Below the pieces are notes generated by a model. That model ran no database searches. It was not told the DNA's origin and worked only from the letters and a program-made list of their open reading frames with translations. Made by a program: the position numbers and the translations under genes. A stretch of DNA of 64,000 nucleotides, taken from positions 62,001 to 126,000 of the forward strand of contig NZ_BSNN01000002.1 in the NCBI RefSeq assembly GCF_030160015.1, written 5' to 3'. Every line of letters starts with the position of its first letter. Position 1 is the first letter of the stretch. Positions 1-8,551 of this stretch are shown here, piece by piece. The stretch is from Amylibacter marinus. GTDB taxonomy: Bacteria; Pseudomonadota; Alphaproteobacteria; Rhodobacterales; Rhodobacteraceae.

Positions 1-711
1 ATCACCGCCGTGTTGATGGAGAGCTTTGCCGGTGCCAATACCGTGGTGCGCGGCAATTGTACCTTTGGGATGTTTTCGAATTATCCTGAAAACGTGGATG
101 ATGCGTTGCGCCAGCGTGCGGGCGCACGTTTCTTGGTGGATGGGCCGCAAACGCGAGAGGATTACATCGATATTCTGCATCTGCTGATGGGCAAGAACCA
201 TAATATCCCTGTGGGGGATCACGAGCTGTTCTCGGCCCAGCAGATTAAAAAGGCCGTTGCCGCATCCTATGACAGCCATTCAAAACCGCATGAGGCGGGT
301 CTGCTGAATGTCTTTGACCGTGTGCATTCCGAGGTCGGTGCATTGGATACCATTGCCAAAATGGGGGCCTATCTAAAGGCGATCCAGCAGGCCGACGCGC
401 GTTTTACAGGCCGTGCGATTAAAAACATCACTGATGCGGTCAAGGTGCGGGCGATGGATTTTGAACTGCCCGATGAATGGATGGAGAATACCGAGCTGTT
501 CCTAGCGCGCGATTACGACACCAAGCGCAATATGATCGCCGAATTGGCCCAGCCGATCACGGTGGAAATGGTGATCCAAGAGATCAACCGCTATGCCGAT
601 AGCGAGTTTAGATATGCGGACAAATCCGACGAGGTGGCGATTGAGAATATGGTGCGCGATTACGGAAGGCAGGAAGAGGCGAAGAAGCGGTATTTGGAGG
701 GGAAGGGGTGA
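1..711 (+). CDS. AAA-family ATPase, C-terminal part (cut by left edge)
   Basis: The reading frame is open from the first base, so this is the C-terminal ~236 residues of a longer protein. The visible part contains a sensor-1-like segment followed by an arginine-finger-like stretch (DDALRQRAGARF), then the helical lid and a charged C-terminal tail, as expected after the Walker motifs of an AAA ATPase; the Walker A and B motifs lie outside the window. The product probably remodels or moves protein partners using ATP, but no substrate can be read here. The stop overlaps the next gene's GTG start by four bases, so translation is probably coupled. It heads a run of four co-directional genes that includes DUF6638 and DUF1523 proteins. 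The AAA assignment is reasonably firm; a specific subfamily is not. Confidence 0.75.
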   Translation: MTAVLMESFAGANTVVRGNCTFGMFSNYPENVDDALRQRAGARFLVDGPQTREDYIDILHLLMGKNHNIPVGDHELFSAQQIKKAVAASYDSHSKPHEAGLLNVFDRVHSEVGALDTIAKMGAYLKAIQQADARFTGRAIKNITDAVKVRAMDFELPDEWMENTELFLARDYDTKRNMIAELAQPITVEMVIQEINRYADSEFRYADKSDEVAIENMVRDYGRQEEAKKRYLEGKG

Positions 712-1541
712 GTATAACGGCGGATCAATCCACGGAGCATAAATTTTGGGAACTTGGTAATCCGGTCATGTGGGGGGTGATCGCTACAATTCTAGTGGCG
801 ATTTTGGCAGGCGTTCTGGGCTTCCTACAGGTCTGTGATTCAGGCCATTCTTTTGTTGAACATTGCGAAACAAATGCTATGCGATTTTTGAACTCTCCAC
901 CCAATGAAGTGGGCGACACACTTGCAGGTTTTGCAGGGGCATTGGCGTTTATCTGGATAATTGTCACCGTTGGACTACAAAGCAAGGAACTAGCGGCGCA
1001 AAGAGAAGAGCTAAAACTGACCCGTGACGAATTTTCCAAGATGGCAGCGTCCCAGTCCCAGCAGGTAGATATTCTAAAGATACAAGGTGATATATTTTTG
1101 GATGAACAACGCCAGAGAAAAGAAGCTGAGCAAAAAGATTTTTTGGATGAGTTACTTTTACGCCTAAAAGGAAGAATGGAAATCCACATTTACATAGGCA
1201 AGGGAGGTCATAAAAAAATCCTATTTGAACAAACGTATCAAAAACTAGGACCAGTAGATATATATACCACTTTGCATTACAGTGACTTGTCAATTGATGA
1301 GTATTTCGCGCGACGAGTCAGGGAACTTTATCACTTTGTTAATTCGGATTTTTCTAAAAGTATTATAATCGAAGACGATAATATTCGTCGATGGTTGGTC
1401 GATCTAAGATCAATGCTGAAACAGGTGAATTCCATTGAAGGCCTTAGCCACACTCAAGAAAGCCGGATATCTCGGCTAACAAGTGGCGAAATTTTTGACC
1501 AAAGCTTAGAGGTTTTGCTGGAAAAGGTGCAAACACCATGA
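708..1541 (+). CDS. Two-TM membrane protein with coiled coil, PutAbiC-like layout
   Basis: A 277-residue protein of unknown function. It has two hydrophobic segments (about residues 20-44 and 68-88), then a charged, probably coiled-coil stretch (about 90-145) and a soluble C-terminal half. A transmembrane segment followed immediately by a QSKEL..QREEL-type coil resembles the layout of putative phage abortive-infection (PutAbiC-type) membrane proteins, but I see no diagnostic motif, so this is a resemblance only. The start is GTG at 708, preceded by a purine-rich GGAGGGGAAG ribosome-binding stretch, and overlaps the upstream stop; its own stop overlaps the next start (ATGA). The second half is clearly more AT-rich than the flanking genes, which suggests acquisition between an older AAA ATPase-DUF6638 pair. 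Confidence 0.6.
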   Translation: MSITADQSTEHKFWELGNPVMWGVIATILVAILAGVLGFLQVCDSGHSFVEHCETNAMRFLNSPPNEVGDTLAGFAGALAFIWIIVTVGLQSKELAAQREELKLTRDEFSKMAASQSQQVDILKIQGDIFLDEQRQRKEAEQKDFLDELLLRLKGRMEIHIYIGKGGHKKILFEQTYQKLGPVDIYTTLHYSDLSIDEYFARRVRELYHFVNSDFSKSIIIEDDNIRRWLVDLRSMLKQVNSIEGLSHTQESRISRLTSGEIFDQSLEVLLEKVQTP

Positions 1542-2854
1542 TGCGTCTCGTCAAACGCGGCCTTATGTTTGGCAACCTCGTCGAGGTGAAGTCCCCCGCG
1601 CTGGTCGCGCGCTATAACCGCGCGTTGAAACATCTGGTGGGCCGCGAGACCGCCTTGCAAGAATTTCATGTGGATATTAGCGGCTATTCCCCTGAAATTG
1701 GCGATGAGCTGGGCGATGATCTCTACCTGAACCCCAATGGCTGTAACCGCCAGTTCATTCTGCTGACAACGGATCAAAAAACCGCGCCTTTGTTGAATGC
1801 CAAGTTCTCGACATCGCGTGAAATTTTGCGCGATTACATCGAGGAGAACGAGGCCGAGCTGTTTGTTCTAACCGCTCGCGAGGCGGTAGCGGGCGAGTTG
1901 TTGAATTCGGTTTTTTCAATTGGCTCTCTGGAAGATTTGTTTGAAATCAATCGTATAGAGGTCGAAGCGGATACCGTGCAAGAGCATGTGGCCGAGGCAG
2001 ATGCCTTGCGCTTGCATCTGGATCGGTTCATGGGCGAGCAGGATGCGTGGTGGGATGATGTGCTAATTGCCAATATGATCGAGCTGGCCAAACGCACCGG
2101 AAATATCGAACGTCATCCCGTAAAATTGCAGGATAAAACCTATCAACAGGGCAATTATTACACCGAGCATTTTGGCGGTATTTATGTGCTGCGCAATATG
2201 GATCGGCCCGCGGTAATCTTGCGCCACGGCGAGGTGGGTAGCGATGATCTGCCCGTGGATCAGGTGCTACATTTCCAGACCCCCGAGAAGATCGCCAAAT
2301 ACCTATGGCGCCAAGAATTGGTCGAACCGATTGTCACCGCGCGCGATGCGGATGTGACTGCTGTAATTAAACAAAAGCTAGACTTTATTGCCCTATCCGT
2401 GGCCGCGGAACAGGGCGAAGAACTGGGCGATTTAACCCGCCAAGACATGCGCAGAATTTCGCGCCGATATGCAGATAAAATGCCCCCCGAATATCACGGT
2501 TTGATGAAGGTCTGGCGCTGGGCCAGCATGGGGGGGGAATGGCCCAAAATTTCCGCACAAGACCCTGCGTGGTTTTATACCGTGCGCGCAAGCCAAGGGC
2601 CGGATCGTGATTTGATCAACATGTTGTTGGCCGATTTATCCCCGAGGGATTTCAGGCAGCTGTTTATTTGCCACAAGGATGCATTTTATGCACAATACCG
2701 CAGGTGGTCAGACAGCAAGAAGGACTATGTTGCTCGCTTCTTGGCCGAGGAATATGCGCTGGACAAGGCCGGTACACGGGCTGAATTATTCGGGGCAGAG
2801 CCTGATATGAGCCCGCCACCGCCGCGCCGTCGCGGCCCATGGGATAGGGAGTAA
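1538..2854 (+). CDS. DUF6638 family protein
   Basis: A 438-residue soluble protein that I recognise as the DUF6638 type common in Rhodobacteraceae; its biochemical role is not known. It starts with MMRLVKRGLMFGNLVEV, contains no signal peptide or membrane segment, and ends in a proline/arginine-rich tail (SPPPPRRRGPWDRE). The start ATG overlaps the stop of the preceding gene (ATGA). An AAA ATPase just upstream suggests the two proteins act together, perhaps as an ATPase and its adaptor or target, which is inference from gene order. Base composition returns to that of the genome core, in contrast to the preceding gene. Confidence 0.7.
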   Translation: MMRLVKRGLMFGNLVEVKSPALVARYNRALKHLVGRETALQEFHVDISGYSPEIGDELGDDLYLNPNGCNRQFILLTTDQKTAPLLNAKFSTSREILRDYIEENEAELFVLTAREAVAGELLNSVFSIGSLEDLFEINRIEVEADTVQEHVAEADALRLHLDRFMGEQDAWWDDVLIANMIELAKRTGNIERHPVKLQDKTYQQGNYYTEHFGGIYVLRNMDRPAVILRHGEVGSDDLPVDQVLHFQTPEKIAKYLWRQELVEPIVTARDADVTAVIKQKLDFIALSVAAEQGEELGDLTRQDMRRISRRYADKMPPEYHGLMKVWRWASMGGEWPKISAQDPAWFYTVRASQGPDRDLINMLLADLSPRDFRQLFICHKDAFYAQYRRWSDSKKDYVARFLAEEYALDKAGTRAELFGAEPDMSPPPPRRRGPWDRE

Positions 2855-3523
2855 ATGATGCGCATTCTAAAGAGGGTTTTCACAGGGGTGGTTTTGATCA
2901 TTGCGGTGGGTATTTTGCATTACACCTTGCCCGCGCGCGATATAGTGAAAATTGTCGGAACCGATGTGAAACGCATGGACGTAGGACAATATGCGTGGTT
3001 CTGGGCCAGCCCGGATTCTGGTACCAATGCCAACCTTACCCGTGATGTACGATTTGTGAATGCCATATGGCCCGATGGGTCCGCGCGGGTATACCGCAAC
3101 GAGGATACCGAGTGGAATTGGCCGCCCTATTTCAAATTTGACAGTGGTAACCTAACCGCACAGGCGCAGGGCATTGCCAAGGAAGATGATATTTGGGTTG
3201 CGGTTACACATTATGGCTGGCGCATAAAGCTTTTGTCGATCTTCCCGAATGCGGTGGCGATGAAGCAGGTCTCTGGGCCGGATCAGCTGTTAATCCCATG
3301 GTTTAATATCGTGTTCTTTGGGCTTCTGGCGGGTGTTTTATTTGTGACATGGCGGATGTTGCGCCGGTTCAAGCGGCGCCGAATTGATCCGATTACCCAG
3401 CAAATCGAGGGTGCCAGTGACACCGTATCGGACTATGCAAATGCGGCGCGCGATGATTTAGAAAAACGCCAGAATGCTGTGATGCGGTCTTGGCGGCGTT
3501 GGTTTGGCACCGCCAAGAAATAA
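2855..3523 (+). CDS. DUF1523 family membrane protein
   Basis: A 222-residue protein with an N-terminal membrane anchor (about residues 7-25), an extracytoplasmic region (about 26-145, with the family-like segment IVGTDVKRMD), a second membrane segment (about 148-166) and a basic cytoplasmic tail rich in Arg and Lys. The length and the IVGT.VKRMD region match DUF1523 proteins of Rhodobacterales, whose function is not established. It starts directly after the stop of the DUF6638 gene, so it belongs to the same transcription unit and may be the membrane component of that module. It ends two bases before a convergent gene. Confidence 0.65.
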   Translation: MMRILKRVFTGVVLIIAVGILHYTLPARDIVKIVGTDVKRMDVGQYAWFWASPDSGTNANLTRDVRFVNAIWPDGSARVYRNEDTEWNWPPYFKFDSGNLTAQAQGIAKEDDIWVAVTHYGWRIKLLSIFPNAVAMKQVSGPDQLLIPWFNIVFFGLLAGVLFVTWRMLRRFKRRRIDPITQQIEGASDTVSDYANAARDDLEKRQNAVMRSWRRWFGTAKK

Positions 3524-3525
3524 GT

Positions 3526-4671
3526 CTAGGCCAGCGCATCTTTGATCTGAAGGTGTTGTGCGATATCACCCACCTCTTGCATCCACATGGCAATCAAGCT
3601 TGGATCTGAAGGGGCGGCGTGCACGCCGCTGTCAATCTCGCCGCGCAGAACCGCCTCGATTGCCAAAGACAATGGCACCGAGACCAGCTTTGCCATGGCT
3701 GTGCCATTCTGATCCCCCCATGCATCCATCACATAGGTTTTAGAATAAGCGGGAACTCCATCTTTGCGAGCAGTTAGTTCCACGCACATAACCACGCGGT
3801 CGGGTTCGTTTTCTCCGTAGGCGTTATCGGCCCAGAATTGATCCGACATTTCCTTTAGGCGGGCATCGCCCTCTGGGCCGCTTAGAGTCTCTATTTCACG
3901 AAACACATCGCCCCATGCATGGGCCCAGCCCTGTAGGCGAAGCGTACCCCGTACAAATGTTTGAACTGGCCAACGGGGGTCAAAATTATATTCGGCAATG
4001 AAGGGGAGGCTGTTTCGATTTGGATATACCTCAAACTCTTCGGACTGGGGTAGGGGGGCGTCATAGGTGCTGATGGCATCCCAAGGGCGGCTGGCGTGCC
4101 ATTCTTGGCCATCTTTGATAGATTTTGAGGGCGAACGCAGGGCCGTTAAAACGCCCAAGGGAGACCAGCTGAATTTATATCGGAAATCATTGGGTATTTT
4201 GGGGACACCGCCGCAATAGGATCGAAATGTGATCTCATTATCCACACCATAGCCCGCACTGGCCTTGTAATCCGCAACCAAATGGTGTGCCATCAAATGA
4301 TCAATGCCGGGGTCTAGGCCGACCTCGTTGATCAAGGTTACACCGGCCTCCGTAGCGCGGGAATTTAGCGCAGACATTTCTGGGGAGATATAGGACGAGG
4401 ATGCGAAATGCGCCCCTGCATCGATACAGGCGCTTGCTATTTTAACATGCCATGCGGCGGGCAGCATAGAAACGGCTATATCCCCCGAGTTTAGTGCGGC
4501 GACGAATCTATCAAAATCAAAGACACGGATATCATCGGTAATGTCCCCCACGGCGGCAATGGCCTTGTCTATGCTTCTGTTCCAAACGACCAGAGTGTGG
4601 CCATTTTCTATCAATCGGCGCAGTCCGGGGATTGCGGAAAGGCCGGTACCTATCCAATGAATGGTTGCCAT
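3526..4671 (-). CDS. Saccharopine dehydrogenase/reductase (LYS9-like)
   Basis: A 381-residue protein of the saccharopine dehydrogenase (glutamate-forming, LYS9-type) family. The N-terminal Rossmann segment (IGTGLSAIPGLRRL) binds NAD(P); the signature GLDPGIDHLMAHH around residues 117-129 is typical of the saccharopine reductase fold. In lysine breakdown this enzyme splits saccharopine to glutamate and aminoadipate semialdehyde. It lies directly downstream of, and abuts, a lysine-forming saccharopine dehydrogenase gene, so the pair encodes the bifunctional LKR/SDH activities of animals and plants as two separate proteins. The ATG at 4669-4671 directly follows the upstream stop. Direction in vivo (catabolic) is inferred: alphaproteobacteria make lysine through diaminopimelate. 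Confidence 0.8.
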   Translation of the reverse strand: MATIHWIGTGLSAIPGLRRLIENGHTLVVWNRSIDKAIAAVGDITDDIRVFDFDRFVAALNSGDIAVSMLPAAWHVKIASACIDAGAHFASSSYISPEMSALNSRATEAGVTLINEVGLDPGIDHLMAHHLVADYKASAGYGVDNEITFRSYCGGVPKIPNDFRYKFSWSPLGVLTALRSPSKSIKDGQEWHASRPWDAISTYDAPLPQSEEFEVYPNRNSLPFIAEYNFDPRWPVQTFVRGTLRLQGWAHAWGDVFREIETLSGPEGDARLKEMSDQFWADNAYGENEPDRVVMCVELTARKDGVPAYSKTYVMDAWGDQNGTAMAKLVSVPLSLAIEAVLRGEIDSGVHAAPSDPSLIAMWMQEVGDIAQHLQIKDALA

Positions 4672-5751
4672 TTAGATGTCCTGTACATGGGTGTTGAACG
4701 TTGTAGTTGCCCCCGCCCAGACACCGCTATCAAGCGCGCCTAGGGTTAAAAGGTGGGGTAGGAGTTGTTGTGCATAATCTTCGCTACTTTCAACCGGTAA
4801 CATTGAGGGTAGATTGTCAATCGCGGTTACATCAAGTGGCGGGTTTTCATGGCAACGCACCATTGGATCAGCAAAACTGTGTGATGCATCGTAGATTGGG
4901 ATCGGATTATAGGGGCTGTTTGGATCACAGGAAACATCGGCAATCACCGACAATTTACGCGGTGCGCTTAGGGCCGATTTTGGTACGAAAACCGGTACTG
5001 ATGCATCGGCCAAAATACAATTAACGAAGATGTCATGGGCCAATATTTCGGGGAATGGCCCGCCACTGACGGTTTCGGCCATATCCCATTTGGTCACCGG
5101 TAAATCCAAGGTTTGGGCCAAATCACAGGCGCCGCTGCCCACGCGCCCCAAGGCACCGATGGTGATCATATTGGGGCGCTGTTTGCCACCATTGATCACC
5201 AGATTCAAATCGTCCCTCAATTCATTTATCAACGCAGTTTTATCGGCGTAAATACCAACAGAGGCGGGCCCTTTGAAGGGTGGCATTTGCTGGGCTATCC
5301 ATGTTTTCAACCCCAATGCGGCGCCTGCGTACCCAGCCCAATAACCAAATGCTGCGACACGCCGTCCAGAGGGATCCAACAGATATTCAAGATCCAGCAA
5401 GGTACCGCCCCCCCGCTTGAAACGTTTTAATAGGGCTGGGCCTTCTGCTTGGCCCTTGTAGGCGTGACCAAACATAATATGGCGATGGATCAGGTCTGGG
5501 CCATCTTCATTCAGCTCTTTCAGGCCTAGAATAATCGTAGATGCAGGTGAATTGATCCACTCATCAGTATTGGCGATCTCGCAACCGGTGGCCGCATAAT
5601 CCGCCAGAGGGATCGCGCGGGCGGGCGAGTTTTCAATAGTTACGTGAAAACCTGCCTCCATCAAGGCGCGAACACCTGATGGGGTTACGGGTACGCGTTT
5701 TTCTTGGGCGCGTTGTTCTGCGCGGATCCAGATGTGGGGCTTGGGGGGCAT
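4672..5751 (-). CDS. Saccharopine dehydrogenase, L-lysine-forming (LYS1-like)
   Basis: A 359-residue protein of the alanine dehydrogenase/LYS1 superfamily, catalysing lysine + 2-oxoglutarate to saccharopine in the catabolic direction with a nicotinamide cofactor. Recognisable features are the N-terminal IWIRAEQRAQEKRVPVTP (the E..EKR..VTP region), HIMFGHAYKGQ near residue 90, and a second Rossmann domain with TIGALGRVGSGACDLA near 197. Length fits the ~370-residue family. The ATG at 5751 is preceded by AGGAG at good spacing. It is the first gene of a two-gene operon with the LYS9-like partner. Bacterial saccharopine pathways have been linked to lysine breakdown and osmotic stress; nothing here shows the regulator. 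Confidence 0.82.
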   Translation of the reverse strand: MPPKPHIWIRAEQRAQEKRVPVTPSGVRALMEAGFHVTIENSPARAIPLADYAATGCEIANTDEWINSPASTIILGLKELNEDGPDLIHRHIMFGHAYKGQAEGPALLKRFKRGGGTLLDLEYLLDPSGRRVAAFGYWAGYAGAALGLKTWIAQQMPPFKGPASVGIYADKTALINELRDDLNLVINGGKQRPNMITIGALGRVGSGACDLAQTLDLPVTKWDMAETVSGGPFPEILAHDIFVNCILADASVPVFVPKSALSAPRKLSVIADVSCDPNSPYNPIPIYDASHSFADPMVRCHENPPLDVTAIDNLPSMLPVESSEDYAQQLLPHLLTLGALDSGVWAGATTTFNTHVQDI

Positions 5752-5762
5752 TTTGGCTCCTG

Positions 5763-6284
5763 CTAGGGGATGGCTTGAAATTCCATTTCTAGGATGGTGT
5801 GTTTGGTGTCCGATTCAGTTGCAAACAGGGTTTGACTAAGGTGAAAGGATCCGTTCGACCTCCAGATTAATAGCAATTCCATGCGATAGGCAAGACCATC
5901 TAACTGGATATGATCTGGGCTGTAAAAAACTAGACGATCAGGGTGTTCTTCGCCGGACAATTCGTGGACGGTGTTGTTGACCCTAGTGGTTAGGGTGGCG
6001 CTTAGGCGCCCATTGCTGTGCTGCTTCGCCATTAGGGTTAGGCGGCTTGCTCCTGCCGGGGTGGAACAACGACCAATAATAGTAAAGCTGTTTTGCGGGT
6101 TTCCAGTAGCGGTCGGGGTCGACGTCAGGCGGCATTGCGCACGTTGCTTGGGAGCGGTTGGCTTCTGTTGAGCATACCCAACACCGCGCCATTTTTGGGA
6201 ATCGGTCATTGCTAAGAAATTCGCAGTTGCTGGTACTGTCGCGCAGAGGAACGCACCAATAGAAAGACGAAACAGCGAGATCAT
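5763..6284 (-). CDS. Small exported protein, unknown function
   Basis: About 173 residues beginning MISLFRLSIGAFLCATVPATA, a good Sec signal peptide. I prefer this start at 6284 because it overlaps the stop of the upstream RND gene as ATGA; the reading frame is open 15 codons further but that would intrude on the RND gene. The mature part has cysteine pairs (QCRLTS, GRCSTP) that could form a disulfide and is otherwise beta-rich with no motif I recognise. Coupling to the exporter gene suggests a periplasmic accessory to it. No function is claimed. Confidence 0.6.
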   Translation of the reverse strand: MISLFRLSIGAFLCATVPATANFLAMTDSQKWRGVGYAQQKPTAPKQRAQCRLTSTPTATGNPQNSFTIIGRCSTPAGASRLTLMAKQHSNGRLSATLTTRVNNTVHELSGEEHPDRLVFYSPDHIQLDGLAYRMELLLIWRSNGSFHLSQTLFATESDTKHTILEMEFQAIP

Positions 6285-8485
6285 TTTCCAATCCTTAGAA
6301 ATTTTGCAGGTAAAATCTGCGTAAGGCAAATCAACAGCGCCGGCAGAAACAACACATCCGACAACAGTGCCATAATAAATACCCCGATCGACAGCCCACC
6401 AAATATCGCCAAGGGCGGCATTTCGGACACGAAATTACCCAGCAATCCCATGACCAAAATCAAGGATGAGATCATCAGCGCAGGCGCGGTTTGGCGCACG
6501 GCATTTAGAATCATATGTGGGGCCATATGTGGGGTCTCTTTTGCCTGAATACGCAGGCGATTTAGCACGTGTACTGTGTCGTCAATTGCAATGCCAAAGG
6601 CGATGGTCAGCGCAACACCAGACGAGAAGCTAAGCCCATAATCCAAAAACACCATCACCGAACCCACCACTGTAATGGGCAACACATTGGGTATCATGAC
6701 ACATATACCAATTATTGCATTGCGCAACCACCAAGAGATTAGGACACCAGAAATCAAAACTGCAAACAGAAAGCAACGCGCAAAGGCCGACAGCATTTCG
6801 CGGCTGGTTAACGACGATAGAACCAAGGCACCCGTTGGCGGGCCAAGTGCCGCAAGCTGTGGCATACTGGCAATTCTTGGGGTGATCTCGCCAAGATATG
6901 CTGCAGTTGCGCCAGAGTTTTGATAGGGATGCACCAGCGTGATTACGGTGCTGGTAGCGTCATGCGAGATCAGCTGTTGCGATAGGGGCAGCGGTAGGGC
7001 GGCCAAAGTTTGGCGCCAATTCAGGGGATCATCTTCGATAACATCATAGAGGCCTAGGATGTTTTGTGCCCCAAATTCGCCGCGCAGGGCAATTGTTGCT
7101 TGTTTTAGCTGATCAATGGGTTCTATCGGGTGCTCGAATTTTATAGTGCCGATCGGCGACAGCTGTGTTTCTATCGTGCGCAGGGTGGCAACGGGTTCTG
7201 CGTTGGGTTTTAGACCCTCGTACAAAGAGTAAGAATAGGGCAGCTGGGCATAGATACAGAGGCTGGTCGCAAAGATCACCAACCCACTTGCGCAGGTTTT
7301 AACCGGGGCGACTTGGGCAATTTTAATTAGTCCTCCAAGGCCAAAACGGCGCTGCATGCGGAGGCCTGCATCTGTATTGACCCACGACAACCGATTAAAA
7401 TAACCCAACGTCAGAAAGACCAGCGGAACGATGGTAAAAATCGTAATCGTTGAAATCAGTGTGGCAAACAGCCCCGCAAAGCCAAGCTGGTAAATCAGTG
7501 CCGATGGCGATAGCATCAAGCTGCCCAGAGCAATGCCCGTGGTAATGGCCGCCAATCCCGCAGCAGGAAAGATGCGCCTAACCGCGCGGTGGATCGGATT
7601 GGCTCGCCCATCGGCAATCTGTTGGCGAATTTCCAATACCAGATGAATAGCTTCGGCAAACGACAGGATTAGGATCAGGGCTGGCAGTGCCACCGTAATT
7701 ACGTTTATCTGAAAGCCTAGGAAAACCATAGCCCCCGCTGCCCACAACAAGGCCAAGCCGCTGGACAGTGTTGTGATAATTCCAAGCCCCAGATTGCCCA
7801 ATGTCAGCACCGCCAATGTTAGCCCCATCACTGCGCCAAAAACATTAAGCCAGATGAATTCTTGAAACAGCAAGCGCACGGTTTCAGTACGCAAAACCGG
7901 ATAACCCGATAGGGCGGCATTGATTCCCAGATCGGCGGTGCTGGCCGTGGCCAGCTCATTTAATTGGGCCAGCAATACTTGCTGGTCTGGACCGGTTTCT
8001 GGATAGGAAGTTAGGGATATCACCACCAACAGATGCTGGCGATCGGGGGATATCAGCGTGCCAAGGCGCGGGTTTTGCGCCTGTGCATGAGAAAGGCGCT
8101 GTGCCATCTCAGACTGCGCTGGGCGTTGATAAGGGAAGAGAAAATCCTCAACCCCTTCTGGGCTGGTATACTGAAAGCTGAACGGCGAGAGCACAGCACT
8201 GACGTTTTCGATGAACTGGGCCTCGGTGATGAATGTTTCAACGGCGGTATTTTTCTGCGGATGTGCGAAATCATCTGTGTGAAACAGCACCAAAATTTCG
8301 GCGCCATCGGAATTAAACCGTTCGCTGAAATTCTGGAAGGCGCGAAAGGTTTCGGTATCGCTTTCAAAGGCAGTGCTAAGCCCGTCGTTGAAGGCCAGCC
8401 GCGTGACTGAAATAGCCATAATCGCGCTCAGGCAAATGGTTAAGGCCCAAGCGAAAACCAGAAAACGGCGTGAACCAATGGGCAT
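6281..8485 (-). CDS. RND-superfamily exporter (MMPL-type)
   Basis: A large inner-membrane protein (about 734 residues from the preferred ATG at 8485, which has AGGGA five bases upstream; the frame stays open for 20 further codons without a comparable site). The layout is that of the RND/MMPL permease fold: one N-terminal TM, a large periplasmic loop (FNDGLSTAFESDTETFRAF), a block of five TMs, a second TM, a second periplasmic loop and another five-TM block. The segment GIAIDDTVHVLNRLR near the C-terminus is the conserved TM4/TM10 charged motif that couples to the proton gradient. Such stand-alone bacterial members export lipids or hydrophobic compounds; the substrate is not readable here. A small exported protein is translationally coupled downstream. 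Confidence 0.8.
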   Translation of the reverse strand: MPIGSRRFLVFAWALTICLSAIMAISVTRLAFNDGLSTAFESDTETFRAFQNFSERFNSDGAEILVLFHTDDFAHPQKNTAVETFITEAQFIENVSAVLSPFSFQYTSPEGVEDFLFPYQRPAQSEMAQRLSHAQAQNPRLGTLISPDRQHLLVVISLTSYPETGPDQQVLLAQLNELATASTADLGINAALSGYPVLRTETVRLLFQEFIWLNVFGAVMGLTLAVLTLGNLGLGIITTLSSGLALLWAAGAMVFLGFQINVITVALPALILILSFAEAIHLVLEIRQQIADGRANPIHRAVRRIFPAAGLAAITTGIALGSLMLSPSALIYQLGFAGLFATLISTITIFTIVPLVFLTLGYFNRLSWVNTDAGLRMQRRFGLGGLIKIAQVAPVKTCASGLVIFATSLCIYAQLPYSYSLYEGLKPNAEPVATLRTIETQLSPIGTIKFEHPIEPIDQLKQATIALRGEFGAQNILGLYDVIEDDPLNWRQTLAALPLPLSQQLISHDATSTVITLVHPYQNSGATAAYLGEITPRIASMPQLAALGPPTGALVLSSLTSREMLSAFARCFLFAVLISGVLISWWLRNAIIGICVMIPNVLPITVVGSVMVFLDYGLSFSSGVALTIAFGIAIDDTVHVLNRLRIQAKETPHMAPHMILNAVRQTAPALMISSLILVMGLLGNFVSEMPPLAIFGGLSIGVFIMALLSDVLFLPALLICLTQILPAKFLRIGK

Positions 8486-8551
8486 CTTATTCCCTATTAC
8501 CAATCTATGCACCCCACAGGCTAACCTGCGGGGCGCGAAAGGCAAGGAGTT

